A DNA stretch of 64,000 nt from Tribonema minus (Eukaryota; Sar; Xanthophyceae; Tribonematales; Tribonemataceae), in assembly GCA_017506865.1 (NCBI GenBank), contig JAFCMP010000191.1:1-64000 (forward strand). Reading direction: 5' to 3'. Position numbers and translations under genes: made by a program. Positions 46,240 to 60,100 of this stretch are shown here, in pieces; within the stretch, counting starts at the first letter, position 1, and each line of letters opens with the position of its first letter. The notes beneath the pieces were generated by a model. The model made no database searches and was not told the DNA's origin. It saw nothing but the letters and a program-made list of their open reading frames with translations.

Positions 46240-49200
46240 TGAATCAGATGCAGCTGTAACTGTACTGTACTGTTATGTACTGTACTGTACTGTTACTGTG
46301 TTGTGAGGCGACCCTAGAGGGTCAGGGGGCCCCGGGGCTATTAGCCATATTTTGCCACGCTGGCTCCATATAATATGCTAATCATTCTGACACCTGTAAA
46401 TCCATGCTATAAGCCTTAGCGCCTTGCTCTGCTTGTACTTGCCAACCATGGTGGCCTACTTATTAAGTGGGTAATTAATAAAATGGGAGTTAGGGGGCAC
46501 ACCCTTTCTCACAGCATCACGGGTCATTGCTGGGTCGAGGTAGGAGCGGGTCAGGTACTACTAGTCAACAGCGGCTGGTAGCTACACACACGGCATACAC
46601 ACACACAGGAGACTGGCGCACCCCAGTTCCCACATTCAATTTGGCAACCAAGACAGGACTTACTGCACTGTTCTGAGTACTACTAGTGGGTTAAATCGTG
46701 ATTCAGCTTGCAACTGTTACACTGGCAGGTACTGCAATACTGTTACAGTTCTGTAATACTAGCACTGCTACTGTAACAGTTACTGTAGTATTACCAGCCT
46801 GAGGTCACCCGGTCCGGCGGTCCGTGTGACTTGACAAGACTCAGTGATCACTGACTCAGATCGAGTCAGACATTATGATAGCATTGACCTGCCAGTGGGT
46901 CAATTTTCTTGCCATGTGACCGTGACAGCCGGACCAGGTTACTCACTGACAGGCTGGCAGTTGACAGTGTGCTGCACCCTGAGTAAGGCCTCTTGCTAAT
47001 GGTCTAAATGTCATTGCGCATTGCGAGGAAGGCCACCTGCCAGTGAGCGTTGAACTTAGAAGTTCACCGTCGAATTGAATGACTCAGAGCCTCTGAGCTC
47101 CTGGACCAGTGTCTGTCAGAGTCTCGGACCGATCAATATTTAAATTCACTCCGACAGTCTGATTTTCCGAGGCTGACTCAGAGGCTTGGAGTCAGACATT
47201 CGAATCCGATTCGATTGCATGATATGACATAGTATGCAAGAAAAGGCTTGTCAATGAGGCAAAGTGCTACTAGACGTACCAGTAGAACTTGGGCTACTTA
47301 TGATAGTAGCCTCTGAGTCAGCTATTGGTAAGCCGTACCGTCACGGTAACGCTTGCAAGCGCTTGAATCCAAAGATCCGATCCCAAAGTCTATTAGTAAG
47401 TCGGACTTGTCCGTCCGAGTCGAAATCCATAATGGCCAAATTGAATGCAATATTCATATGCCATGGATTCAGAATCGAATTGAATTTTATTATGGAAGTT
47501 CAGGTTGAACGCCATTGGGGTAGTACTCTCAGACTGGCAGTTTCAACAACGTTTTACTCTGAGTCTCACTCTGACTGAATTTGCGCGATGCAATCTTGAC
47601 CGACCTCACTATTATAGTGTATTGTATATAATATATACTTCGTAACTTCGGCTTATTAAGCGCAATGCTCGACGGTCCCGTCTGGGCTTTCAAAGAACTT
47701 CTTGGAGTTTGGGGTCCGAGTCGCAACTTAAATCGCCGATGGGCTGAGCAAGGCCAACTCGCCCGCACCCGCCGGGCCAGTGGCCTCCAGGACTCCGGAT
47801 TCAACGCTGCAGCGGCTGCCACTGAGTGCTTGAAAAGTCACTGTGTGCGCCCAGGTGTAACTGTCACCGTGACAGTTACAGCAACTTTAACAGTAACTGT
47901 TGTGCCAGTGGTCGGTACGACTCGGTAGACTAAGTACATTTGTCAATGCATTCAATGTTCAACTTGGTACTACGTGTCGTACAGCCCTCAGTGAGTTCCT
48001 GTGTCATACAGTACAGTAACTGGACTACACTCAGTCTGTGTCGTAGTACTGTTGAAAATAACAGTTACCGAGATGCATTGTACCACCGCCGAAAACACCC
48101 GGCGGGCGCAAACGAGTAATTGTCAGAAGTCAACGAGTCCAATGCTCGAGCAAGTAGTACTCTCAGAGACACTGTTTGGCAAGAGTGTTCAAAGTGTGCA
48201 AGGAAAGGGATCAGACTTCAAGTTGTTGTAGCATTTTCAAAGTTCAAGCATGATGACATCGTATTTGAATCCTTCAAGTTGCTGATACTATTAAGACCAA
48301 GTCTTCTGGAACTCAGTATTACTATGCATCGTGATGGCAACTTGAAGCTACTAGCAGTGCGTGGCCGTCATGTTTGGTCCTCAACATGCATCAGAATCTG
48401 ATGTAAAAATTTACAAATTTGCGCGACGGGCAAGTCGAACAGACTGACTGAGTCTGGTACGACTCGGAGTCTGCCAGTGCCCTCGTCGACCGAACCAGAT
48501 CCAAAAATCATATGATACTACTTCGGAGTTGCTGTTACAGTAACTGTAACAGTAGTAGAATTAGTCGTAGGATAACTTGAAGGCTGCGCTCTCTTTGACT
48601 ACTTCGCTGCAGATGGCCCACTGGCAGGAGTTGTCACAGCGGGTCACGTCTTACTTGGCTGCGCCGCGCCCCCGGGCCAGTCTCTCGTGGTGGAGCTCTC
48701 CAAGTTGAAGTGGGCTCAGAGGCAACGGGGGAGGAGGGCCCGTCTGAGTCTTCAAGTTGTCCGTAGGTAGCTTTGTGAGTGTTTGTGTACTGTAACGCTC
48801 GAGACGTCCGGAGTCCCAGCGAGGAGAGCATGCACGAGCTCACTTGGCAAGAGCATAGTATGATATTACGTGTTGTGTACATACAGTATATTACTATATA
48901 GTATACGATGTTTGGTCATAGGGATTCCGCCCCTCAAGCGGATTCCGAAGTACATGAAGCGGTGGCGGCATTCAAAATTTGAATGGTTGTTGTTGAGACA
49001 CTTTCAGACTGTCACACGACGTGTAGATTCGTACAGCAAGCTTCAACTGATAAGTTAGATGCCATTCATCTGGGCTTTTCGCGCCCTGAGCGAGAATTAA
49101 TAAGAAGTACACAAGACTTAGTACTATAATAGTCGTACCGTGACGGTGGTAGTATAGTACATTAAAGAATGATTATCTGATTTGCTGCAGCAGTTGCGGC

Positions 49201-49460
49201 AACTGCCACAGTCACTGTGGTACTATTACTGTAACATAGTAAGCTTAGCTAGGCTAAGCGCATTTATTATGTGACAACTATTGTTTTTTGAAAGGTTTGA
49301 ATTGCAAAAAACAGGACCTGCCAATGTATTACCAACATCGTCTGACTCAGTTTCTGTTACTGAGCTCAACTTGTTTTGTTCGGCACCACTTAACCTTAGT
49401 TTGGGCTTAGATCGGTACCACTTAACCTTAGTAGCAGTTACTGTTGTAGATAGATGCACA
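46240..49460. repeat. Field of short self-complementary words
   Basis: Many palindromic or near-palindromic words recur: TACTGTACTGTACTG, ACTGTTACAGTTCTGTAATA, TACTGTAACAGTTACTGTAG, TGTCACCGTGACAGTTACAG, TGTTACAGTAACTGTAACAG, and TGACTCAGA/GAGTCAG words near 46850, 47080 and 47170. Base composition is clearly less GC-rich than the gene blocks. No frame is supported as coding. Confidence 0.6.
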
Positions 49461-52400
49461 TACATCTTAAAGTTTCGTGATTTTGAAGTTCTCTCAGTGT
49501 GACAGGTTAACAATCATCATGTAACAGTTTTGAATTTCATTTAAGAACTATACTAAGTCTTGGATGCTGCAATGAATTGAATGTACAAATTGTTAATCAC
49601 AAGCAATTGTGCATTCAATTTGTTACATCTGATTCAGTTGGAGGCCTAAGCCTAGGCGTTTTGAAAATTAAAGCTAAATGGACACAGTGACTCTGCCACA
49701 TGAAGACGACCGCCGCATCATTCTGTACGGCTGCAGCCATGTGGCCATATGGTAAGTGAAACGCAGTCTGCTTGAAGTTTGCATCGAGTACTGCGAGTCT
49801 CTGTCCATGGCATGTTACTGCTGCAGCTGCTAGATGCCTGAGCCTCAATTTGGCAAGTTGAACTTGAATGCTTCAAAGCGCACTGCATCAGCCTGTCAGT
49901 GAGGGCATCATCCTCCGTCACGGTGGCCCGGAAGCCCCAGGGCAGCAGGGCCTGCCAGTGGTTCAAATTCAGCATGACACAGTGACTGCATGACATTGTG
50001 CGACGCGACCGCAGCGGCTGCATGCCTGCCATGCTGACTCAAAAGATTGCGCGGGGGAGTTACTTTTACAGTAGCAGCTGGCACTGTGACAGCGCGCGAT
50101 TTCTCTGCATTCACGTCACGGCGCCAAGCAACTTGCATTCAGGCAAGCCAACTGCGGTAGCAATCATCTGGCGTGATTGCCAACCTAAAGTTCAACGGTC
50201 AAGTTGAAGCCTCTGAGAGCTCTGAGCCTCCAGGCGCATCCATACAAATTGATCGAAGTGATCATGATGATGCCTGGGTGCGTCCTTTGTAAAGGAAATA
50301 AAGACAAGTGAGAGTTATTTCGCGCGCGCGCTCTTTGTTTCAAAATTCGCTGTATCACGTAACGCTGTGCTATGTTGTGTCCAGCATGATGTGATGGTGG
50401 CGACATGATTGTGATGGTGGCATTCACTTTGCGCGGCATCAGCATGTAATTAATAATATTTCGCCGCAGAGTTCAACTTGGAAGTTCGCCCAGCCTGACT
50501 GTCGTCGATTCAGCTGCATTTTGTAGTACATGGTGGAAGATCAACCTAAACTTGACCAACTTGGAGTTCAACTAAGTTGATTGTTTCTTTTCAAAGCTTT
50601 GAAGGTCACATAATGACCCACATTGTCATAGTTCAACTGATGCTGCATATGCCGCGCCTCCCTCAGATGGTCCTCAGGCTGGACCATTTGGCGATTCCTC
50701 CGGTTGTATTTTCACCTAGGTACTTCAAATTGCCAGACGTCTGAGCGATGCATGCCCATGATGGTCCACCGATGCGATCTGGTTGAGGATGCATTTGCAC
50801 CTATTTTTTATTCGTCAGACGAAGAACTTCAAGTTCAATGCAGTAGACAATGCAAAAAAAGCCCTGTACACTGTCAGCTACCGCACATGGCATTGCATTG
50901 CACAGTGTACCCTCAGTGATTGTCAATGAGAACTCAGAGTCTGTGCATGCACGCTGACTCCGAATGCACGTGCGTCTGACACCGAACCGGCCACCTGGAC
51001 AGTCCAGTCTGAGATGCATCTGATGCCATCTTCAGTGTATGATAGCGTGTCATCAATGATTGAGTGCACGATAGAACTGTTACACTCAGTCTGTCAGTGA
51101 CTGCACGCAACTGTACCATCATGGCCCAGTTGCGCAGCATCTGAATCAGGGTCAGATAATCATTGTGAATTGAGCCTTGAAGTTCGTAAACATTCACTGT
51201 GTGTAGTACTTGAGCTGATGATAAACCTCTATTGGGATTGGAGGGTGCCAACAATTCAAAACTTCAAGCCCACATGCGTTCCTCTTGCACCTCACTGGCA
51301 CATGCTTCACACACTCGCCGATTACTGACAGCAAAACTGTAGCTCTTTGCACGCTAATGGATGATTGTCAGCACTGTGGCGTAATAGATGCATTAAGTGT
51401 AGACACAGTAACTTCCCGAATACAGGAAGTACCACACATATCACATAGCTGGCGCCGCACTGCACATCTCTGGAGAAAGTATGTTACAACGCCCGCCAGA
51501 GGCCAGATCTTAAAGGCAAGCCCTTGGGGAAAAAAGTGCAGCACGGTTCTTGTTCAATTTAAATGGCAGAATTGTCAAGTGCAGACTGGCGGATGAGAAA
51601 ATGGTGCGCTCCCGAGACAGCCGATCTGAGTGGATGAACTGCGTGGTCAACAAAGTGACTGGCAAGACCACAATCTCACCAGCTTCCGAGGATCAAGTTT
51701 TACTGATGCCTTGATCTGAACATCAAAGGCACGACACAGTTTTAAAGCCACCAAAAGTTATCAGTCAAGGCTTGCATTGAATTTGCTGTAACATTAAGGG
51801 CCGCCTGTGTGAGAGCACCAACGGCGGCAGCCAGCTGCCCACTAGTAGGCTGTGGTGCAAAGCTGCCAGCACAATGCGTGGGCAGCTTACACTACAACAG
51901 CCGATGCTTCTCCGGGCTGGGGGGCGGCGTGCGCGCGCAAAGCGTCGAGCGACCGCGCAAAACTGCAGCCGCTGCGATGGCGGCTGCGCAAACAACCGCG
52001 GTGTACCTGTGTACCACCCAGGGCCTGGCAATAGTCGCCATGCCTGGCGCAATACCTTGTGCTGCATGCAGGCAGCTTGGACCACTCTATGAAGCGCCGT
52101 GCACACGCCCTCTACCAATGGACATTGCCTGTATGGTGGTCCCCCCCCCCTTCCCCCCCCCCCCCCCCCCCCCCCGCGCGCCGCAGCTGCGCCGTCACGG
52201 CGGCAGCTGCGAGCAGCAGTGCTCCAAGGGTATGCCTCTAATAAGTGCAGTCACTCACTGACAGCCTATCGCGCACGCGCGGCGTCCTGCTCTGGCGCCG
52301 CCTCTATGAGCTGGGTGGGAGTGCCGTAGTAGGTCGCTGTCCGACGCCTCCCGCCAGGTCGTATACAGCCTGCTCGATCGCGCACGACACAGCGAGACAG

Positions 52401-53814
52401 CAGCGCCGCAAGAGACAGCTCTAGAGAGGTGTGTATGAAGTCCGGGCTGGCTGTACTGTAAGGTGTGGCCGTTTGTGGACGTCTCTTTTCCCACGCTCTC
52501 AGTGTGCCAGGATTTCAAACCGCACTTGTTTCTCGGTAAGTACGCAGGCACTCATTGACTAATTGAAGCGTGACGCAGGCTTGAAAATATGCCAGAGTTA
52601 TGGGATAGCAGCCGCAGCACTCTATCTGCATGATCGCAACCGCGGCACCGTCAGGCTGACAACAACCAGTTCAGTGCACATTCAGCAGCGCATCACAACA
52701 TGAATGATATGGTGATCCCGCGAGGCGAGCAATTTGAACTTGAATTGACCAGCATCATGGAGCCCAGCTGTCACTGCTGCGCTGTGACAGTGCAGCGGGG
52801 GACGCACTGATTGCGGATGCTAATGTGACAGTGCAGGGAGGGACGCACTGATTGCGGGTGATATTTCAAAAGGCAACAGAGTGTGCTGCATTGAGATCAC
52901 ATGCTCACGCACATTGTCGCGCATTCTGGCACTGATGTTGCAAGGTCAAGTCATCGAGCAGTTGGATGTTGCGATTTGCAATTAGTCGCACAAACAGGTG
53001 TATTAGTCTCATTCTGCTTCAATGCTGTGGTAACGCCGCGTTTGCGCTGCCGATCGCGCTCCACACGAGACAGCAAAAAAATTATGCCAGCAATGTGTGT
53101 GCAACACGCTGCACTTCACAGTGTACTTGCACGGAGAGCCGGCTGTTTTGCGCCAGAGAACGAGCCAAAACACGTGCACCACTTCCGCTAAAATTGGCAG
53201 TTTTTGTCAGCTGCCCGGACACCAGCTGCACTGCACCCCGCAGCGCTCCAATTCCCCGCATGCTGTCACAGTGATGCGCACGGCTACCACTACTTTGCAC
53301 CGTGGCAGCGGGAAGCGGCCAGGAGTTCGCAGTGCGCAAGACGGCAGTGGCGTTGCGGAAGAGGCGCACATGCATGCCGCATGCGACAACGTACACGTCA
53401 CCGACCACTCCACAACACAGCTTCCGCGCTGTGCGCGAGACGGCGATGGCGGCGCGACAGTGGGGCGTGCGCACGCGGCGGTGCATCACATGTGCCAATG
53501 TTAACAAAACCGGTTGTCATCACCTCACAGAATGATTGCCATTGCGCGCGCGCCCGCGCGCAATGCACGCGACAATCTTACATACTGTACGCACTGACAA
53601 TGATTTCGCAGCGCGGCTCGCGCACATGACACACGCAGAGTCCATCTGTGCTGCTCTGGGCCCCTTTTTGTTTGCCGGCATGTGAGCTGCCGCCAGCTGT
53701 GCACTGCCGCCCGTCATGTGCAGCGGTGGCCGCGGCGCGCATGCACGGTCGCCGATGACGCGCAAGACGGCTACGACGTGTGGCAGAATTCGGCTGGCAG
53801 CACGCGCGCGCACG

Positions 53815-54000
53815 CACCTGCAGCGCCGCCAGCGCCAGCGCGTCCGCCTCCCCCATGGAATTAGGGCTGAAATTAGACGGCGCGCGCACGTCGCTGATGA
53901 CGCGCGCAAGACGACGACGACGTCTGGCAGAATTCGGCTGGCAGCGCGCGCACGAACCTGCAGCGCCACCAGCGCCAGCGCGTCCGCGTCCGCTAGCCTA
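53815..54000 (-). repeat. Copies of donor edge of last recognised mutase exon
   Basis: CGCACCTGCAGCGCCGCCAG then CGCCAGCGCGTCCGCCTCCC, the image of the exon end at 54148-54190, recurs at ~53814 and ~53953. Both copies keep the GTGCG donor or a close variant. Their presence below 54152 argues that this edge is a real splice donor. Confidence 0.7.
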
Positions 54001-54151
54001 CCAGCTAGTACTCTGCTACAGCTGTGTGCCTAGTCTTGCTGGTCGGTGCCAAGCAAGGAGTGATGCACATGCTGCTGCGATCCCAGACTCTTCGCAAGCA
54101 CTAAATAACTTCACACTCTTCCCCGTATGCGACCCGCGCGCGTGCACGCAC

Positions 54152-57100
54152 CTGCAGTGCCGCCAGCGCCAGCGCGTCCGCCTCCCCCTGCGTCGCCGCC
54201 TCCGCGTACACGCGCACCGCGTCCTCCGTGCCGCTGGGCCGCACGAAGCAGCGCCCGCGCGGGTCCAGCGCGTGCGCCTCCGCGTTCAACCGCGCCTGTG
54301 CGCAGTCGCAAGCGCAGAAGCAGAATGTGAATGCGGAAACTGTTGTGTTTTTTTAATCTGTTCTTCGGCAGTGCAGCGAGAGATGAGTGCCGCAGGGCAG
54401 CGTGCAGTCCAATAACGAAGCAGCGCCCGCGCGGGTTCAGCGCGTGCGCCTCCGTGCTCGACCGCGCCTGTCAGCGAGACGCATGCGGGCAGTCGTAAAT
54501 GCAGAAGACGAATGTGAAGCCTGCCAGCGAGGCGCGTAGCTGCAGTCGTGGATGCGGAGACTCAATTGTGTGTTTTTCGGCAGCGCAGAGAGAGATACAT
54601 GAGGGACGGGCAGCGCGCAGTCGAATAACAAAGCAGCGTTCCGCGCGGGTCTAGCGCGTGCACCTCCGCGTTCAATCGCGCCTGCCGGCGAAACGGGGTC
54701 CAATAAATATTGCTTTAAGTCACAGCACTCGCAGTTGTGTAATACAGCACGAGACAACGCGTGAAAGCGTGGTCCAGCAGCTACTGCAGGGTTGGCGGCG
54801 CAAGCGCGCGCGTTTCGTCCGCGGTGTCGGCGCATCAGTTGCAACCAAGTACCTCTAAACCCAACAGTTACCATAGTACAACCATAACAAACAACATGTG
54901 AGCGCATAATTACGCAACTATGCGCGTGTGAGCGCAGAATTACGCAGCTAAGCGCGTTTCGTCCGTCCGCAGTGCAGCGCACCACGCTCCTGTCAGCGCG
55001 TCGGTTGCAACAATGTACCCCTAAACCCCAACAGTCACAGTTACCGCAGTACACCACCACTACAAGATAATACGTGGGTGCACATGCCCCACTGCAACTA
55101 TTACTTCCATAGTACAACACAACACAAAGACAGCACGTGAGCGCGTGATTTCGCAACTTCGCGCGTTTCGTCCGTCCGCGGTGCAGCGCACCACGCTCCC
55201 GTCAGCGCGTCAGCCGCAATTATAGACCTCTCAACCCAACAGCCACGGATACCATAGTACTTCAAGTACAACACAATATCAAGACAACACTTGAGCGCAT
55301 GGTCACAGTGAATTGTATACATACCTGCAGGTTTGGCGGCGCAAGCGCGCGCGTTTCGTCCGCAGTGCAGCGCACCACGCTCCTGTTGGCGAGTCAGTTG
55401 CAACAATGTACCCCTAAAACCCAACAGTCACAGTCACCGTAGGACACCACTACAAGATAACACGTGAGCGCATGAACATGGCAAGTATTAGTATGTAGTA
55501 CCTGCAGGTTTGGTGGCGAAAGCGCGCGCGTTGCGTCCGCTGTGCAGCGCACCACGCTCCTGTTGGCACGTCAGCCGCAATTATGGACCCCTAAAACCCA
55601 GCAGTCACGGTTACCATAGCACTTCAAGTACGACTTAAAAGACAACATCTGAGCGCATGGTCACGGCGAATTTTACACATACCTGCAGATTTGGCGGCGC
55701 AAGCGCGCGCATTTCGTCCGCGGTGCAGCGCACCACGCTCCTGTCGGCGACGCGCAGCTTCGCCTGCAGCACGCGCAGCACACAACACAAAGCAGCGCGG
55801 GTCACAACAACGCTCGCCACAGCCGCTGAAGCTCTGATTCTCAGTGTAAGAGACTTGATCAATATTCAAATCTTTGATTTGAAACCTATCGTCGTGACAC
55901 TCACAGCATCGCCTGAGTGAATTGCGTTGCCCATGACGTTGAAATTGCGAATGCGCTTCCGGTCATCACGAGCCCCAACCCCAACCCTAACCCTAACCTA
56001 CCAATAACCCTAACAAAGACACTAACGCACATCCCGACACCAGCCTCGACAGCAGGCTTAACGCTTGCTTCTGACCTACGTGCAGCAACGCTCCACGACT
56101 TGTTATGCGCCTCTGAACCTACGAGTCTGTGCATGTGATAATCTGGAACCTTGCTCCTCGCACGCTCTTCACTGGAGCCACGGCAGCACCAAGCGCGCAG
56201 AGCTGAGTCAGAGCACAAGCGCAGGACTTCACTACGGCGCTGCGCTCTCGTGATTGTACTGCTATGATCTGTCGCGGCGCGCACCTGACGGCTCGGCAGA
56301 TCCGCGCTTGTCAACAGACACAAACCACCTCACTGAGCGTCCTTATTAGCGTTAGCACCGTCCTGAGCGCTGCCGCGGCGCGCACCTGCGGCAGATCCGC
56401 GCTTGTCGACAGACATCGAAATGAACCTTTGCGTCTCTGCCAAGGAGGTGCGGACCTCATTAACCTCACAAATAAAAAATACTTCTATGGAGATTAGCGC
56501 CAGGACCGTCCTGAGCGCTGCTGCGGCGCGCACCTGTCGGCTGGGCAGATACGCGCTCGCCAAAAGACACTGAAATCCACCCTTGCATCTCTGCCAACCT
56601 CCTTACTAAACCTCCTTATTTCCTTACTAAACCTCCTTGTTAGCGCCAGGACCGTCCTCAGCGCTGTCGCGGCGCGCACCTGGCGGCTCGGCAGATCCGC
56701 GTACATGGCGTCCCACTCCGGCAGCCCCCACTTCCGCAGCCGCAGTATCACCTCCGCCAGCAGGATGTCGCTGAAAGCGTCGCCGACAGCCTGCGGCGGC
56801 ACGGCCGGAGGGCGAAGCGCGCGCAGCGCAACACGCCGGTAGAATCAGGGTTGGGGTTGGGGTACTACAATGAGTAGATGGTTTTCTTGCGTGTTTTGAC
56901 ACAGTACGTATTACTCTCTGGCGCGGCGCACTGGTGAGCACCCTAGGATTAGGGCTGCAGTTAGGGTACTACACTGAGTAGAGTGGTTTTCTTGCGTATT
57001 TTCTGAAGTACAGTACTGCCAAGTACTATTGCTCTCTGGCGGCACCAGAGCAGCGGGCCAGAGGGCGCAGAGCGCGCTCGCAGCGCGATGCACCGGTCAG

Positions 57101-60100
57101 CACCCGTACGCGCAATGAGAGCCCCAACCCTAACCCTATATGCGGCAGGTTTGTTTGGTGGTGCTGCACTGGGTGACAGAGACGCCGACAGCCTGCGGCA
57201 GCGGACCGGGGGGCGAAGCGCGGCCCACCGGTCAGTGCCCTAGGATTAGGTTTAGGGTTAGAAATAGGGTACTACGACGAGCAGATGGTTTTCTTGCTTC
57301 TTATAGTATACTTCGAAGTAGCACCATGACTCTTTGGCGGCGCCAGAGCAGAGCAGCGGGTCAGAGGGTGCAGAGCGTGCACAGCACGGCGCGCAAGTCA
57401 AGTCAGCAAGTCAAGTCAGCAAGTCAGCGCCGTACGCGTGATGAGAGGCCCGACCCTGCCTACCACAATGCGGGCGCGACATGCGCGCGCTGTGTGTTGT
57501 CTGGGCCAAGCCTTCTGAAGCCGCCTTCGGATGTGCGATGCGTGGCGCACTCGACAAGCACTGTCGTGAATGACAGCATACTCGTTTGCGTTCTCGGCCA
57601 TGGTCAGAAGTTTTCAAGTTATAGTAATGGGTAATACTTGGGGAGGCGGTCGGCACTGCGCTGTTGTGCAATGTAGCATGCCTTGCAACACACGCACAAC
57701 ACATGACATTATGATACACTTCAACATGATATACTTGAAGTATATACTTCCATATACCTACAAGCATATACTTTGAAGCGCACACATTGCATGCATTGAA
57801 GTGCACGCATCGCATGCATATTGCCGGCATTGCGCGACTCGCTTGTCAGCCAGCTTTTCAGCACATCGGCAAAGCCAAAGCCACCGCGTCACCACACTGC
57901 CACTGCCCACCTGGTTGACCAGTTGCCGCACGTGCAGCAGCCGCTTCACCGCCAGCGCCTTGCGCCGCCGCGCCTGCTGCGCCGCTGCTGCCTGCCGCTC
58001 CACCTCCGACCCCCGCCGCGCGCGCTGCCGCCCGCCCTGCAGAGCGCGCGCGACCGAGGTATCGTGTTCAAACTTCAAACATGTTCAAACTTCAAACTTG
58101 AAGTTAAATGCAAGTCGGACTTCAGCTGTTAAGTTGCGTGATACAACACGGTAAACTTCAACTTTGCGCGGCTGCTGCCTAGCGCTCCACCTCCGACCCC
58201 CACCGCGCGCGCTGCCGCCCGCCCTGCAGAGCGCACGAGACCGACCGTCAGCGGTGTCGTGTGCACACGTCAAACTTGAAGTTAAGTCCGAGTTCAGCTG
58301 TTGTGTGGCGTTATACAACACGGTGGTACTTCACTTGTGCGCCGGCGCGCCTGCTGAGTCGCTGCTGCCTGCCGCTCCACCTCCGACCCCCGCCGCACGC
58401 GCTGCCGCCCGCCCTGGCGCGCGAGGCCTACCGTCAGCCATGTCATGAACTTCAAACTTGAAGTTAAATCAGGTGCCGCCACTGTCACAAAGTCCGAGTG
58501 CTTAGATCAAACTTCAACTTTGAAGTTATGTCACCGCTAGTAACTTGGGCGCACAGCTCCCCACGCATTGTGTAATGCCCCAAAGTCCAACACAGTGGTA
58601 GTTCAAACGCTAATGCTTGACGTCAAGGCAGCAGTGACCACGCACGAGCAGTCCAGGAGAAGGGGGGTAAACCTGTTCACTCGCCGACGCGGTGTTTGGA
58701 CCAGAGCAGCTCTAAGAAGTGCATTGATGCATGCAGAAGGAGAGTCACCTGTTTACTTGCTGCTACCGCCGCCGCCTCCGCCACCGCCTCGACGCCTTGC
58801 AATTCGTGCTGCGGTCGCGACGCGGCGGCACGCGAAAAAGGGTGAGATGACCATAGGCTTTGGGGCACGAACAAGTGGGGTAGGCAGGTATCAGCGCCTT
58901 TGCGCCCAGACGGAAGCGTCACACACTGGCTTTGAAGGCCTCTGCAGCTGGCCTGCGGCTAAACTGCGCACTGCGCGTGCACACCAATGGGTTTGTGGGA
59001 GGGCGTAACTTCTGACAGTGAACCGGACCGGATCTAGATTGCAATGCTCGGCGGTGCAGCGATGGTCATAGCGGCAATCTGTGTGTACCTTTTGATAACT
59101 TCGCAGCGGCCATGATCAACAGCAGCAGCAGGGGGCAAATCGCAAGGGAGAGGGATCACATTAGTCGAGGTTCCATTGACGCGTCAAGACCCCATGCAGC
59201 CAGGCGCCGCCACCCTAAGTGTCGAGCGCGCGGCTCGGTGCCCGCGTGGGCATCGCCGATGCAGGCGCCGTGCTCACATCTCAGTACGTGTCGGCATCAG
59301 CGAAGTAACGATGTAACAAGGGTTAGGGTTAGAGAGGGTAGGTATACTGCCCCGCACTCGTGACTGCAGCGTGGAGAGTCCTTGAAGAGCACCGTGCTTT
59401 GCTGGATAATTAGTCATCTGATGGTAAGGGCTAGCGTTGGGGGTACGCATCGCTGACGCAGGCGGCGTGCTCGCGCGTCACGGTTACCCGCCGACACAAC
59501 AGGCGCCGCGCGCGCGTCTCAACGCTGCCCGGCCGATACGCGTCGCGCACGGAGACCATGCACACTGCACCTGCGCTGAACAACGCCCGGACGCACGCGC
59601 GCCCCCCCCCCCCCCCTCACCTGCCGCAACAGCAGCGTGACGGCTGCGGAATCGTGCGTCTCAGTAACCGTGCCGATACGCATGGACAGAGACCACGACC
59701 CTAACCCTAACCCTAACCCTAACAACGCATGGGCCGCGCGTGCGCCTCGCTACCTGTGATACTCGGGCGCCGAGAAACCTGCGTCGAGCAAAGCCCCGGA
59801 CGCACGCCCCCCCCCCCCCCCCCCCCGCTTGCCGCGACAGCAGCGTGACGGCTGCGGACTCCTTTGAGGAGAACCGTGCCGTGCCTGTCGGCTCAGTCCT
59901 TGGCGGTTACAACATGAACATCCGAAGTGAGGCTGGAGGCATGGAGCATCGTGGCGTTGGTCGAGTATCGAGGGTTGGGATTAGCGTTGAGGTGGGGGGT
60001 AGGCACATCGCCCCTCACCTGCCGTGACAGCAGCGCGGAGACTGCGGAGTCTTTGAAGAGCGCCGTGCTGTGCCCACTGGCCTTCAACGTACTTGAGGGT

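Larger units (their letters stand above)
44243..54151. other. No supported gene
   Basis: Frames here lack motifs and matching splice phases. The unresolved 5' exon(s) of the BAH-SH2 gene, and possibly a short last exon of the mutase gene, must lie somewhere in or near this stretch. A minus-strand frame at 53082-53507 has partly coding-like third positions (GDVYVVACGMHVRLF) but no recognised motif. Confidence 0.45.
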
